Below are positions 9,708-19,356 of a stretch of 64,000 bases of DNA, piece by piece. Under the pieces are notes generated by a model. It did not search any database and was not told the DNA's origin. It worked only from the letters and a program-made list of their open reading frames with translations. Location of the stretch: the NCBI RefSeq assembly GCF_000745975.1, contig NZ_JQKJ01000009.1, positions 101,398-165,397 of the forward strand, read 5' to 3'. This stretch comes from Desulfobacter vibrioformis DSM 8776 (lineage in GTDB: Bacteria > Desulfobacterota > Desulfobacteria > Desulfobacterales > Desulfobacteraceae). Each line of letters opens with the position of its first letter. Position 1 is the first letter of the stretch. A program made the translations under genes and the position numbers.

Positions 9708-9953
9708 CTGAAACCCCGAAAAAGATTTTTTACCACTCTGCTGAAAAATAGATGGAACGGGCAGCGTGTTTTTTTAGCAGCAACCCGGTTTTCTGTCAAC
9801 ATGGCCTGGGCAGAAGCTGAAAAAAGGTTTCATGCGCCTGCTTTTTTTAGTATGTTAGGCCACCAAGTAATGTCTTGCCATATCATCTATAGATAAAGTT
9901 GATTGTGATAGACTTGCATATTTTAGATACAAAAAATAAGGAGAACGCACATC
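9708..9953. promoter_or_regulatory. Divergent intergenic region between the sigma-54 activator and the Hsp70 operon
   Basis: These 246 bases separate two divergent genes and must hold both promoters. A perfect 10-bp palindrome ATCTATAGAT lies at 9885-9894 and a TTGATT -35-like hexamer at 9899, but no convincing -10 is found at the right distance. No clean sigma-54 (GG-N10-GC) element was found on the plus strand. A good ribosome site, AAGGAG at 9938-9943, serves the GTG at 9954. Confidence 0.4.
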
Positions 9954-10757
9954 GTGAACATGACAAAGGCATATGCGACAAAATCATTTATAGTTATTAT
10001 GCTGTTTATGGTGGCCATTGGCGGTGCCGTGGGTGCCGGAATCTATTTCGGACTAAAGAAAACGGCATTGCTCTTTGCACCAGGAGCTGACGGCATAGTC
10101 ACTATTCCAGGAATTAATGCCACAATTACCATTCAAAGTCTGGCTGATGTGGCTCATTTTCTGGATATGGTGACGACGCAATATATTGCCTGCATTGTTG
10201 TATGTATAGTCCTTGTTTTTTTGGTTTCAGGCCTTATTCTCTGGGGCATTTTAAAATTAAGCGCAGCGTCATTGTTTGGAACTGCTGTTTCCATGCCGGC
10301 TGACCCAAAAGCCCGTGAACGTGGTGAAAGCGCAAAGAAAAAGGATTATGTAGAGAAACGACTGGAACAAGAGCGGCAAAAAAGACTTTTTCTGCATTTT
10401 ATATCGGTGTTACAGCGAGAAGGACGATTGCTGGATTTTTTTGCAGAAGAATTGTCTGTATATGATGATGAGCAGATTGGCGCTGCCGTCAGAAGCATAC
10501 AGGAAGACTGCAGGAAAAGTGTAAACAAGTACCTGGCCCCGGTGCCGGTCATTGATAAAGAAGAAGGGGATGTTGTTGACGTTGACTTGGGGTTTGACCC
10601 CAATGCCATAAAATTAACGGGGAATGTTTCCGGTGAGCCGCCTTTTAGAGGGGTGTTGAGGCATCGGGGATGGAAGGCTGCAAAAAATGAGGTACCCAAA
10701 TTATCAGATGTACAAGATTCCTCCATTATTGCGCCGGCAGAAGTCGAAGTTGAATAG
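9954..10757 (+). CDS. DUF2760-type membrane-anchored protein
   Basis: The 267-residue protein has two predicted membrane helices (about residues 11-33 and 78-100), a basic charged linker (about 113-140, rich in Lys/Arg/Glu) and a soluble C-terminal domain with the segment PPFRGVLRHRGWKA close to the end. This matches DUF2760 proteins, which are typically encoded next to divergent Hsp70 genes. The GTG start is favoured over the ATG two codons later because AAGGAG lies 10 bases before the GTG. The two Hsp70 genes follow after 31 and then 19 bases, so an operon is likely. A membrane docking role for the chaperones is inference; no function is established. Confidence 0.8.
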   Translation: MNMTKAYATKSFIVIMLFMVAIGGAVGAGIYFGLKKTALLFAPGADGIVTIPGINATITIQSLADVAHFLDMVTTQYIACIVVCIVLVFLVSGLILWGILKLSAASLFGTAVSMPADPKARERGESAKKKDYVEKRLEQERQKRLFLHFISVLQREGRLLDFFAEELSVYDDEQIGAAVRSIQEDCRKSVNKYLAPVPVIDKEEGDVVDVDLGFDPNAIKLTGNVSGEPPFRGVLRHRGWKAAKNEVPKLSDVQDSSIIAPAEVEVE

Positions 10758-10788
10758 AAATTTTTTTATTTATTTGTAGGAGTGTGCC

Positions 10789-12612
10789 GTGAAAGAGGGC
10801 CGATATATCGTTGGAATAGATCTTGGGACAACAAATTGCGTGGTGGCCTACTCAGATATGCACGTTGAAAGAGCCCCCAGGCAAATGGCAAAAATAAACC
10901 TTTTCAGAGTGCCGCAACTCACAGGTCCCGGAGTGGTTGAATTAAGAGACGCTCTTCCCTCTTTTCTTTATGTCAAGGAAGGGCATGAAGACGCTTCGAA
11001 CACCTTGCTATTGCCATGGCAGGAAGAAGGGACAGTTACTGTTGCAGGTGAATTTGCCCGGGAGCGCGGTGCAGAAGTTCCCCATAAACTCATCTCTTCG
11101 GCCAAGTCATGGTTGTGCAATTCGGCGGTGGATCGGGAAACGCCCATTTTGCCTTGGGATACCGCAAAAGACATTGAAAAGTTGTCTCCGGTCCAGGCCT
11201 CATGTGCGCTGCTCAGGCATATAAAAAATGCCTGGAACCATGAAATGGCGGCTGATGATCCGTCTCTTTGTCTTGAAAATCAAGCGATCTACCTGACAGT
11301 ACCGGCATCGTTTGATGCGGTGGCCAGAGAACTGACGGTGAAGTCTGCGCAAATGGCCGGTTTAAAAGACATTGTCCTTATCGAAGAGCCGCAATCCGCC
11401 TTCTATGCCTGGATTGACAAAGCAGGTGATGACTGGAGAGATCAAGTGGAAAAAGGCGATCTTGTCCTGGTCTGTGATATCGGCGGCGGTACCAGCGATT
11501 TCAGTCTTATTGAGGTGAACGAGGGCGCGGATGGCCTTTTAAATCTTGAACGCGTGGCTGTGGGCAATCATCTTCTTGTTGGGGGAGATAATCTGGATTT
11601 AACACTCTCATACTTTCTTGCGGCAAAGCTTGGAGAAAAAAAACAGAAACTGGATGCCTGGCAGATGAGGGGGCTTGTTCACTCCTGCAGAAAAGCAAAA
11701 GAGGAATTGTTTTCATCCGAAGGCCCGGATGAATATCCTGTAACGGTTTTGGGACGAGGGTCCGGCCTGATTAAAGGAACGATCAAACTGAGTTTGAAAC
11801 TGGCGGATGTACAGCAGGTCGTGCTGGATGGTTTTTTCCCGGCATGCAGCCTGGATGACAAACCTGCGGCAAGCAGTGCAACAGGCATGAAAGAGTTTGG
11901 TCTTTCCTATGAATCCGATCCTGCCATCACACGGCATTTGGCCCAGTTTATATCTTCTCATACAGATGCCCAAGGAAATCCACGACTGCCCACTGCCGTT
12001 GTATTTAACGGTGGCGTCATGAAGTCCCCGTTGATCAGAGAAAGGCTTCTGGATGTACTAAAGCAGTGGCACAGTGCATCTGCGAGCGGAGAAATCCGGC
12101 AGATCAATACGGTTGATTATGATCTTTCAGTGGCCTGGGGGGCCTCTTATTATGGCCAGGCGGCCCGGGGAGATGGAATCAAGATACGCGGTGGGCTGGG
12201 GATGTCCTACTATATGGCGATTGAAGCTGCCATGCCCGCCATTCCAGGGCTTGCCATGCCCACCAGAGCCCTTTGTATTGCTCCCTTTGGCATGGAAGAC
12301 GGCAGCCAGGCGGAAAGTAAGGATCGTCTGTTTAATCTGGTTGTGGGCGAGAAAGTCACTTTTGATATCATGAGTTCTCCAAACCGCCCTGATGACCAGT
12401 TGGGAGATGTGATAGATAATTGGGAGGATATAGGAATCACGGGGTTAACCTCTATTGAAACTGAGCTGGAAAGAACGGGAACGGATCAAGGATTTATACC
12501 CGTCACTTTTGAAGTCAAGGTGACCGAGATCGGCACGCTCGAATTTTGGGCCTGCTCACGGGATGATGATCGCAAATGGCGTTTGGAGCTGAATGTAAGG
12601 CCCAGGATCTAG
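10789..12612 (+). CDS. Divergent Hsp70-family protein (short paralogue)
   Basis: The 607-residue protein has an actin-like Hsp70 ATPase: phosphate-1 VGIDLGTTNCVVAY at the N-terminus, phosphate-2 LVCDIGGGTSDFSL (about residue 225) and the adenosine motif VVFNGGVMKSPL (about 405). The region after the ATPase is short and does not resemble the DnaK substrate-binding domain, and there is no helical lid of DnaK type. The GTG start is supported by TAGGAG seven bases upstream. It is a clear paralogue of the next gene, sharing segments such as ISSAKSWLC-like and EEP-AFYAW. No J-protein or GrpE gene is nearby, so its nucleotide cycle and clients are unknown. Confidence 0.88.
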   Translation: MKEGRYIVGIDLGTTNCVVAYSDMHVERAPRQMAKINLFRVPQLTGPGVVELRDALPSFLYVKEGHEDASNTLLLPWQEEGTVTVAGEFARERGAEVPHKLISSAKSWLCNSAVDRETPILPWDTAKDIEKLSPVQASCALLRHIKNAWNHEMAADDPSLCLENQAIYLTVPASFDAVARELTVKSAQMAGLKDIVLIEEPQSAFYAWIDKAGDDWRDQVEKGDLVLVCDIGGGTSDFSLIEVNEGADGLLNLERVAVGNHLLVGGDNLDLTLSYFLAAKLGEKKQKLDAWQMRGLVHSCRKAKEELFSSEGPDEYPVTVLGRGSGLIKGTIKLSLKLADVQQVVLDGFFPACSLDDKPAASSATGMKEFGLSYESDPAITRHLAQFISSHTDAQGNPRLPTAVVFNGGVMKSPLIRERLLDVLKQWHSASASGEIRQINTVDYDLSVAWGASYYGQAARGDGIKIRGGLGMSYYMAIEAAMPAIPGLAMPTRALCIAPFGMEDGSQAESKDRLFNLVVGEKVTFDIMSSPNRPDDQLGDVIDNWEDIGITGLTSIETELERTGTDQGFIPVTFEVKVTEIGTLEFWACSRDDDRKWRLELNVRPRI

Positions 12613-12631
12613 TGGCGGGCAGGAGATTATT

Positions 12632-15478
12632 GTGGATTTTCAAGATAAACGATACGTTGTCGGGATTGATCTGGGGACTACCAATTCAGCGGTATCATAT
12701 GCTGATCTGACTTGCCTGAACACCAAGGGAGACGGTGCCGGCATTGACAATGGAATAAAAGTCTTCAAGGTGCCTCAATTAACCGGGCCAGGCGAGTTTT
12801 CGCCTGTCTCCGTGCTGCCCTCTTTTTTATATATTCCGGGTGAGTATGATCTTTCCAAGGATGCTCTGAAGCATCCTTGGAAAAAGGAAAATGACCTGTT
12901 TGCCGGTGTGTTTGCAAGGGACCATGGTTCACAAATTCCATCCCGGCTGGTTTCATCTGCAAAAAGCTGGCTATGCCATTCCCGTGCTGACCGTGAAGCG
13001 CCGATTCTGCCGTGGGGATCAGAGAATGTGGATAAGATTTCCCCGGTCAAAGCGACCAGTGAATATCTGAGACATATTCGAAAAGCGTGGAATCACTTTG
13101 TTAAAGATGAGGATTTGTTTCTTGAAAATCAATTTACAGTCATAACCGTTCCTGCATCTTTTGATGAAGCGGCTCGTGAATATACCCTGAAAGCCGCAAG
13201 AGAAGCTGGGTTTGGTAAAAATATAACGCTGCTGGAAGAGCCCCTTGCCGCGTTTTATGCCTGGGTGACACGCCATGAGCATGACTGGCAATCCCATGTC
13301 AAGACCGATGATCTGATCCTTGTTTGCGATGTGGGCGGGGGAACAACCGACTTCACCTTGATATCTTTGAAAGAGGCCCATGGCAGTCCTCAGTTTGAGC
13401 GTGTAGCTGTTGGAGACCACCTCATTTTAGGCGGAGACAATATAGACCTTATGCTGGCGCGTTATGTCGCATCAAAATTTACCCAAAAAGCAAACCTGAC
13501 CCCGGATCAATGGAAAACACTGAGTTATAAATGCCGTGCCGCAAAAGAAAAGCTTCTTCTGGACAGCGCTGAAAACGGTGATGACAATCGGGTTAGAATC
13601 GTATTAAGAGGTGAAGGCCGCTCTCTTATCGCCAATACCTTGTCAGCGGATCTGGAAAAAAATGAGCTGGAAGATATCCTGTGCAACGGCTTTTTTCCAG
13701 AGGTTGAGCCCAGCCTTGCACATCCTAAAAAATCAGGCAAGGCAATGGCCGAATTTGGTCTCCCATATGAGCAGGAACCGGCAATAACCCGTCATATCGG
13801 ATGGTTTTTAGAACGCCATCGTGAAAGTGTCAAAGCGATTCTGGGCAAAGAGCCCATACCTGATCATATTTTGTTTAATGGCGGTTCACTGAAACCCTCC
13901 GTGTTTCAAAACAAAATCAGGTCAGCTATTCGAAAATGGTTTTCCTGTGAGGACCAGGCCCTGCCGTCATTGCTGGACAATAGTGATCCGGATCTTTCCG
14001 TTGCCCTGGGGGCCTCTTACTATGGTCTTGTCAAACAAGGCATGGGGGTGCGTGTGGGCAGCGGCAGCCCCAGAAGTTATTATATCGGAATTGCTTCGGA
14101 TAATGTCCAGAATACCCATCGCTCTCAAAATGAAACCTGTGGCCCAACGTGTGAAAACGTACTGTGCGTGGTGGAGCGTGGTTTGGATGAGGGGTCATTG
14201 ATCCAGCTCCCGGAGATGGAATTTGAGGTTGTGACCAACCAGCCGGTTCTTTTTTCAATGTTCAGCTCCAGTTTCAGATCCGGTGATAAGAGTGGTGATA
14301 TTCTTCAGGTTGATGATTCCCTGACATCGCTGCCCCCCCTTAAAACCGTTATTAAATTTGGGAAAAAAGGAGAATCAAAACGGATTCCGGTTAAGGTGGA
14401 GGTGGAATATACCGAAATGGGAACCCTTGGGATGTGGTGCCGCTCAAGCGTGTCATCCCATCGTTGGAAACTTCAGTTTCAATTGCGCGAACCCCAGGCC
14501 GGAGAAGCCAACGAGAGTGAAGTCTATGATGATGATACTGTAAATAATGTCCGTAATCTGTTGACGGACGCCTTTTGCGGCTCTGCCGACAATGCCCGGT
14601 TGTCTTCCGTTGTAAAAAACATGGAAAAGCTGGTGGAGACAAAGAGGAATAAATGGCCTTTGTCCTTCCTTCGGGCCGTGGCAGATCATCTGCTTGAAAA
14701 TGCCGGATGGCGGCACACTAGCCCGGAGCACGAAATTCGATGGTTGAACTTGACTGGATTTTGTATCAGGCCGGGCTTTGGTGATGCATTTGATGAGGCG
14801 CGTATGCCCAAATTATGGAAAGTTTATTTACAAAAAAGCGTATTCCCTAAAGCCAAGCAAAATGCCCTTGAATGGTGGATCTTTTGCCGTCGAATTGCCG
14901 GGGGATTGACTGCCGGTCAACAGCGGCAGTTTTTTCAGGATATATCCGGCTATTTATTGGCAAACAGCGGGACCGGGAAAAAACTGCCTGTGCAGGAGAT
15001 GACCGAAATGTGGATGGCCGCAGCAAATATGGAGCGCCTGTTGATAAAAGACAAAATTGCTTTGTCAAAAAAGCTGATCCCCCAGTTGAAACCGGGCAAA
15101 ACGCCGCATCAGATGTTTTGGGCCCTGTCCAGAATTGGCGCCAGAGAACTTCTTTATGGTTCTGTGGACAGGGTTGTTCCGGCAAAAGAGGTGGAAAGAT
15201 GGACAAAAAGATTGATGAAGATCAATTGGAATCCAAAGGATCCGATTTCCACTGCATTGGCCCAGATTCTCAGGAAAACAGGGGATCGAACCCGGGACGT
15301 TTCCCAGGATGTGATCCAAATAATGGTTCCGTGGTTTGAGCAGATGCAGGCGTCTCAAAAGTCATTGAATATGATTCAGACCGTCATTCCCATTGAATCA
15401 GCCGATGAAGCTTCCATTTATGGGGAAAGCCTTCCCCAGGGCCTTATACTCAGCAGTCGCCCAAGACTCGGTGATTAG
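12632..15478 (+). CDS. Divergent Hsp70-family protein with long C-terminal DUF3731-like extension
   Basis: The 948-residue protein begins with an Hsp70 ATPase (VGIDLGTTNSAVSY, LVCDVGGGTTDFTL, ILFNGGSLKPSVF). After about residue 630 it carries an extra 300-residue helical region containing WPLSFLRAVADHL, EIRWLNLTGFCIRPGFG and NALEWWIFCRRIAGGL. That region matches the DUF3731 extension found on Hsp70s encoded next to DUF2760 genes. The GTG start follows AGGAG. It forms a tandem pair with the 607-residue paralogue, and the difference is this extension, which may recruit a partner or client. The family is secure; the cellular role is not known. Confidence 0.88.
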   Translation: MDFQDKRYVVGIDLGTTNSAVSYADLTCLNTKGDGAGIDNGIKVFKVPQLTGPGEFSPVSVLPSFLYIPGEYDLSKDALKHPWKKENDLFAGVFARDHGSQIPSRLVSSAKSWLCHSRADREAPILPWGSENVDKISPVKATSEYLRHIRKAWNHFVKDEDLFLENQFTVITVPASFDEAAREYTLKAAREAGFGKNITLLEEPLAAFYAWVTRHEHDWQSHVKTDDLILVCDVGGGTTDFTLISLKEAHGSPQFERVAVGDHLILGGDNIDLMLARYVASKFTQKANLTPDQWKTLSYKCRAAKEKLLLDSAENGDDNRVRIVLRGEGRSLIANTLSADLEKNELEDILCNGFFPEVEPSLAHPKKSGKAMAEFGLPYEQEPAITRHIGWFLERHRESVKAILGKEPIPDHILFNGGSLKPSVFQNKIRSAIRKWFSCEDQALPSLLDNSDPDLSVALGASYYGLVKQGMGVRVGSGSPRSYYIGIASDNVQNTHRSQNETCGPTCENVLCVVERGLDEGSLIQLPEMEFEVVTNQPVLFSMFSSSFRSGDKSGDILQVDDSLTSLPPLKTVIKFGKKGESKRIPVKVEVEYTEMGTLGMWCRSSVSSHRWKLQFQLREPQAGEANESEVYDDDTVNNVRNLLTDAFCGSADNARLSSVVKNMEKLVETKRNKWPLSFLRAVADHLLENAGWRHTSPEHEIRWLNLTGFCIRPGFGDAFDEARMPKLWKVYLQKSVFPKAKQNALEWWIFCRRIAGGLTAGQQRQFFQDISGYLLANSGTGKKLPVQEMTEMWMAAANMERLLIKDKIALSKKLIPQLKPGKTPHQMFWALSRIGARELLYGSVDRVVPAKEVERWTKRLMKINWNPKDPISTALAQILRKTGDRTRDVSQDVIQIMVPWFEQMQASQKSLNMIQTVIPIESADEASIYGESLPQGLILSSRPRLGD

Positions 15479-15579
15479 AAGGCCATTGAACATCAGCGGA
15501 TTTTTGATTCAGTCCAATGATGCACCTGTCCCGTGCGCTGGCAGGGAAGGGAATGCCAGCCAGATATGAAGGAGTGTCC

Positions 15580-18500
15580 ATGTCAGATCCCGCCAAATTT
15601 CGTTTTTCCGTTGACCGCGGCGGCACCTTCACGGATGTCTATGCCGAGGTGCCAGGGAGACCCGGGTTCAGGGTTATCAAGCTTTTGTCCGAGGACCCCC
15701 GGAACTATCCTGACGCGCCCCGGGAGGGAATCCGGCGCATCCTGGAAGAGGTGACTGGAAAACCTGTTTCCAAAGCGCTGTTCGACGAAGGCCAGATTGA
15801 GTGGATTCGCATGGGGACCACCCTGGCCACCAACGCCCTGCTGGAACGGAAAGGCGCGCCCAGCGCCCTGGTGGTGACCCGGGGATTCCGTGATATTCTT
15901 CAAATCGGGAACCAGGACCGTCCCCATATTTTTGACCTGGAGATCAAAAAGCCCGAGATTTTGTACCGGGAGGTCATTGAAGCGGACGAGCGCCTGAGAA
16001 TCCTTCGGGCGGATGAGGACGCCCCGGCAGGGAGAGCAAGGATCGTGAAGGGGATTAACGGTGACCGCCTGGCAGTGATCCGCCCCCTGGATACAGAGGC
16101 CATAAGATCCGATCTTAAGGCCGTCTATGACCGGGGCATCCGCAGCCTTGCCGTCGTGCTCATGCACGCCTATGCCTGGCCGGATCATGAACTGGCCATC
16201 GGCCGCCTGGCCCGGGAGATGGGGTTCACCCAGGTCTCCCTCTCCTCCCGGGTCATGCCCCGGGTGAAGCTGGTGGCCAGGGGCGATACCACCATGGTGG
16301 ACGCCTACCTCAACCCGCATATTCGCACCTACCTTGACAGCTTTAAATGCGGGTTCAAGGACAAACTTGTCCATACAGGCCTTCTTTTCATGCAGTCCGA
16401 TGGCGGCCTGGCCGGTGCCGACGGTTTCACCGGCAGCCGGGCCATCCTGTCCGGGCCTGCCGGCGGGGTGGTGGGATATGCCATGACCACCTTTGATTCT
16501 GAAAAAAAACAGCCTGTCATCGGATTCGACATGGGGGGCACATCCACGGATGTCTCCCGGTTCGGCGGGGAATACGAACTGGTCTTTGAAACCCAGACCG
16601 CGGGGGTGCGCATCCAGGCCCCCCAGCTTCACATCAGGACCGTGGCCGCCGGCGGGGGTAGCCGCCTTTTCTTTGACAACGGCATGTTCCTGGTGGGGCC
16701 GGAATCTGCCGGGGCCCACCCGGGGCCGGTCTGCTACCGGAAAGACGGATACCTGACGGTCACGGACGCCAATCTGGTGCTTGGCCGCATTCAACCCAGG
16801 CACTTTCCCCATATTTTCGGGTCCACCGGGGACCAGCCCCTGGACGTGGAAGCAGCCCGGCAGGCCCTGGCCGCCCTGACCGAGGAAATCAACGCTTACG
16901 GCGCCGCTGGCGGGCAGCCGCCCATGACAGTGGAGGAGGCTGCCCTGGGCTTCATCCGGGTGGCCAACGAGGTGATGGTCAGGCCCATCCGTGAGATTTC
17001 GGTGATGCGGGGATTTGATATCAAGGAACACGTGCTGGCCACATTCGGGGGGGCCGGCCCCCAGCATGCCTGCGCTGTTGCCCGGGCCCTGGGGATATCC
17101 AACATTTTTATCCACCGGTTTTCCGGCATTTTGTCCGCCTACGGCATGGGACTGGCCGATGTGGTCACCGAGCGGCAGCAGCCCTTTGCCGCCGTTTTAT
17201 GCCTCCGGGCCTTGAAAGAGGCTGAAACGGTTTTCCAGCGGCTGGAAAACGAGGCCCGCCAAGAACTGCAGGATCAGGGATTCTCCCCAAAGGCCGTTGA
17301 CGCCACCCGGTTTCTTAACCTGCGGTACCACGGGACAGATACGGCCATCATGATCCCCGGGCCTGAAGACAATGACTATGCCAAGGCTTTCAGGGCCGTC
17401 TACAGCAGGGAGTTCGGGTTCGATCTGCCGGGGAGGGAAATCCTCATCGACGATATCCGGATCCGGGCCCGGGGCAGGATTGCGGGTTTGCACCAGGCCA
17501 GCATCCCAAAGGCCCAGGGGGCGCCGCCGGTGGTGGACACGGCCCAGTGCTGTTTTGAAGACGGATGGCAGAAAACCCCGATCTATGATCTGGAAAAACT
17601 TTTCGCCGGCCACTGCATTGCCGGCCCGGCCATTCTGATCCACCAGACCTCCACCATCCTTATCGAACCGAACTGCACTGCGGCCATTACCCGGAACGGC
17701 GATGTGGAGATCAGGGTGGGATCGGGTACGCGGGCGCAAATCGGCACTAAAATGGACCCGGTCCAGCTCTCCATTTTCAGCAATCTTTTCATGTCCATTG
17801 CCGAACAGATGGGCCGGATGCTCCAAAAGACCGCCATCTCCACCAATATCAAGGAACGCCTTGATTTTTCCTGCGCTCTGTTTGGACCCAATGGCGAATT
17901 GGTGGCCAACGCGCCCCATCTGCCGGTTCATCTGGGGAGCATGAGCGACGCGGTAAAGGCGCAGATCCGAATCCAGGGAAGCGGTCTTATGCCCGGGGAT
18001 GTGCTGGTCTCCAACCATCCGGCTGCAGGGGGCAGCCATCTGCCCGACATTACGGTCATCACCCCCGTGTTCAAGGACGGCCAGGTGATTTTCTGGGTGG
18101 GATCCAGAGGCCACCACGCTGACATCGGCGGCATCTCTCCGGGGTCCATGCCCCCGAACTCCCGCACCCTTGAAGAGGAAGGGGCCTGCATTACTTCGTT
18201 CAAGCTGGTGGAGGACGGTATTTTTCAGGAAAAGGGCATTTCAGAACTGCTGCTTGCGCCGGGCAAGTTGACCCCGGCACCGGGGCGCCCGGCCATCTCC
18301 GGCACCCGGCTTCTGGCAGACAACATCTCCGATCTAAAGGCCCAGATTGCCGCCAACCGGAAGGGGATCGAACTGGTGCTGGAGATGGTGGATCACTACG
18401 GCCTTGATGTGGTCCAGGCCTATATGAAGCATGTCCAGGATGCGGCTGAAGAGGCGGTGCGCCGACGGCTCCGGGCGCTTTCCGCATCCAAGGGGATGGC

Positions 18501-19356
18501 TGAACGGGATACGATCCGCGCCAGGGATTATCTGGATGACGGCAGCCCCATTGCCCTGTCCCTGACCATCGACCGGAAGGACGGCAGCGCTCTGTTTGAT
18601 TTTCAAGGCACCGGATCCCAAATTTGGGGAAACTGCAATGCCCCCAAGGCTGTCACCAAGTCGGCCATCCTCTACTGCCTGCGGTGCCTGATTGAAAAAG
18701 ATCTGCCCCTGAACCACGGCTGCCTTATTCCCATCACCGTGAATATCCCCAAGGGCTCCCTGCTTGATCCCTCTGCCGGGGCCGCGGTGGTGGGCGGCAA
18801 CGTGCTGACCTCCCAGCGAATCACCGACGTGGTCCTCAAGGCGTTCGGCGTGGCCGCCGCCTCCCAGGGCTGCATGAACAACTTTACCTTTGGCAATGAC
18901 CGGTTTGGTTACTATGAAACCATTGCCGGCGGGGCCGGGGCCGGTCCTAGCTGGCACGGCCAGACCGGGGTCCATACCCACATGACCAACACCCGCATCA
19001 CTGATCCGGAGATCCTGGAGCGGCGATATCCTCTGATTCTCAGGGAGTTTTCCATTCGCCGGGGGTCCGGCGGCAGGGGCCGGTTCAACGGTGGGGACGG
19101 TTTAGTGCGTGAGGTGGAATTTTTAGAGCCCCTCAATGTAGCCATCCTTTCCGAACGCCGGGTTTTTGCCCCCTACGGGCTTGAAGGCGGTGAACCCGGA
19201 AAAAAAGGGGTCAACCTTTTCATCAGAAAAGACGGTGCCTCAATCTGTATGGGCGCCAAGAACGAAATCCTGGCTCAACCCGGCGAGCGTTTCCGTATCA
19301 TGACCCCCGGCGGAGGGGGATTTGGCACTCCAACAGCCAATAAAGATAGGAATTAG
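15580..19356 (+). CDS. 5-oxoprolinase-like fused HyuA/HyuB hydantoinase/oxoprolinase family enzyme
   Basis: The 1258-residue product fuses the two subunits of the ATP-dependent hydantoinase/oxoprolinase family. The HyuA half starts with FRFSVDRGGTFTDVYAE and has KLLSEDPRNYPDAP, the signature of the eukaryote-like single-chain 5-oxoprolinase (5-oxoproline + ATP to glutamate). It continues with FDMGGTSTDVSRF and FGGAGPQHAC. The HyuB half (from about residue 725) contains LSIFSNLFMSIAEQMG, SNHPAAGGSHLPD and the C-terminal TPGGGGFG. The ATG at 15580 has GAAGGAG just upstream and gives the conserved N-terminus, so it is preferred over an in-frame ATG at 15517. The substrate could also be another cyclic amide. 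It appears to be a single-gene unit. Confidence 0.85.
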   Translation: MSDPAKFRFSVDRGGTFTDVYAEVPGRPGFRVIKLLSEDPRNYPDAPREGIRRILEEVTGKPVSKALFDEGQIEWIRMGTTLATNALLERKGAPSALVVTRGFRDILQIGNQDRPHIFDLEIKKPEILYREVIEADERLRILRADEDAPAGRARIVKGINGDRLAVIRPLDTEAIRSDLKAVYDRGIRSLAVVLMHAYAWPDHELAIGRLAREMGFTQVSLSSRVMPRVKLVARGDTTMVDAYLNPHIRTYLDSFKCGFKDKLVHTGLLFMQSDGGLAGADGFTGSRAILSGPAGGVVGYAMTTFDSEKKQPVIGFDMGGTSTDVSRFGGEYELVFETQTAGVRIQAPQLHIRTVAAGGGSRLFFDNGMFLVGPESAGAHPGPVCYRKDGYLTVTDANLVLGRIQPRHFPHIFGSTGDQPLDVEAARQALAALTEEINAYGAAGGQPPMTVEEAALGFIRVANEVMVRPIREISVMRGFDIKEHVLATFGGAGPQHACAVARALGISNIFIHRFSGILSAYGMGLADVVTERQQPFAAVLCLRALKEAETVFQRLENEARQELQDQGFSPKAVDATRFLNLRYHGTDTAIMIPGPEDNDYAKAFRAVYSREFGFDLPGREILIDDIRIRARGRIAGLHQASIPKAQGAPPVVDTAQCCFEDGWQKTPIYDLEKLFAGHCIAGPAILIHQTSTILIEPNCTAAITRNGDVEIRVGSGTRAQIGTKMDPVQLSIFSNLFMSIAEQMGRMLQKTAISTNIKERLDFSCALFGPNGELVANAPHLPVHLGSMSDAVKAQIRIQGSGLMPGDVLVSNHPAAGGSHLPDITVITPVFKDGQVIFWVGSRGHHADIGGISPGSMPPNSRTLEEEGACITSFKLVEDGIFQEKGISELLLAPGKLTPAPGRPAISGTRLLADNISDLKAQIAANRKGIELVLEMVDHYGLDVVQAYMKHVQDAAEEAVRRRLRALSASKGMAERDTIRARDYLDDGSPIALSLTIDRKDGSALFDFQGTGSQIWGNCNAPKAVTKSAILYCLRCLIEKDLPLNHGCLIPITVNIPKGSLLDPSAGAAVVGGNVLTSQRITDVVLKAFGVAAASQGCMNNFTFGNDRFGYYETIAGGAGAGPSWHGQTGVHTHMTNTRITDPEILERRYPLILREFSIRRGSGGRGRFNGGDGLVREVEFLEPLNVAILSERRVFAPYGLEGGEPGKKGVNLFIRKDGASICMGAKNEILAQPGERFRIMTPGGGGFGTPTANKDRN

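Noticed and set aside
9811..9830. Sigma-54-like sequence TGGCCTGGGCAGAAGC upstream of the Hsp70 operon
   Set aside because: The GG and GC pairs are 11 bases apart, not 10, and the -12 part lacks TT; not accepted as a promoter.
15517..15579. Upstream ATG for the 5-oxoprolinase-like gene
   Set aside because: The ATG at 15580 has the GAAGGAG site and gives the conserved N-terminus; the extra 21 residues have no family counterpart.
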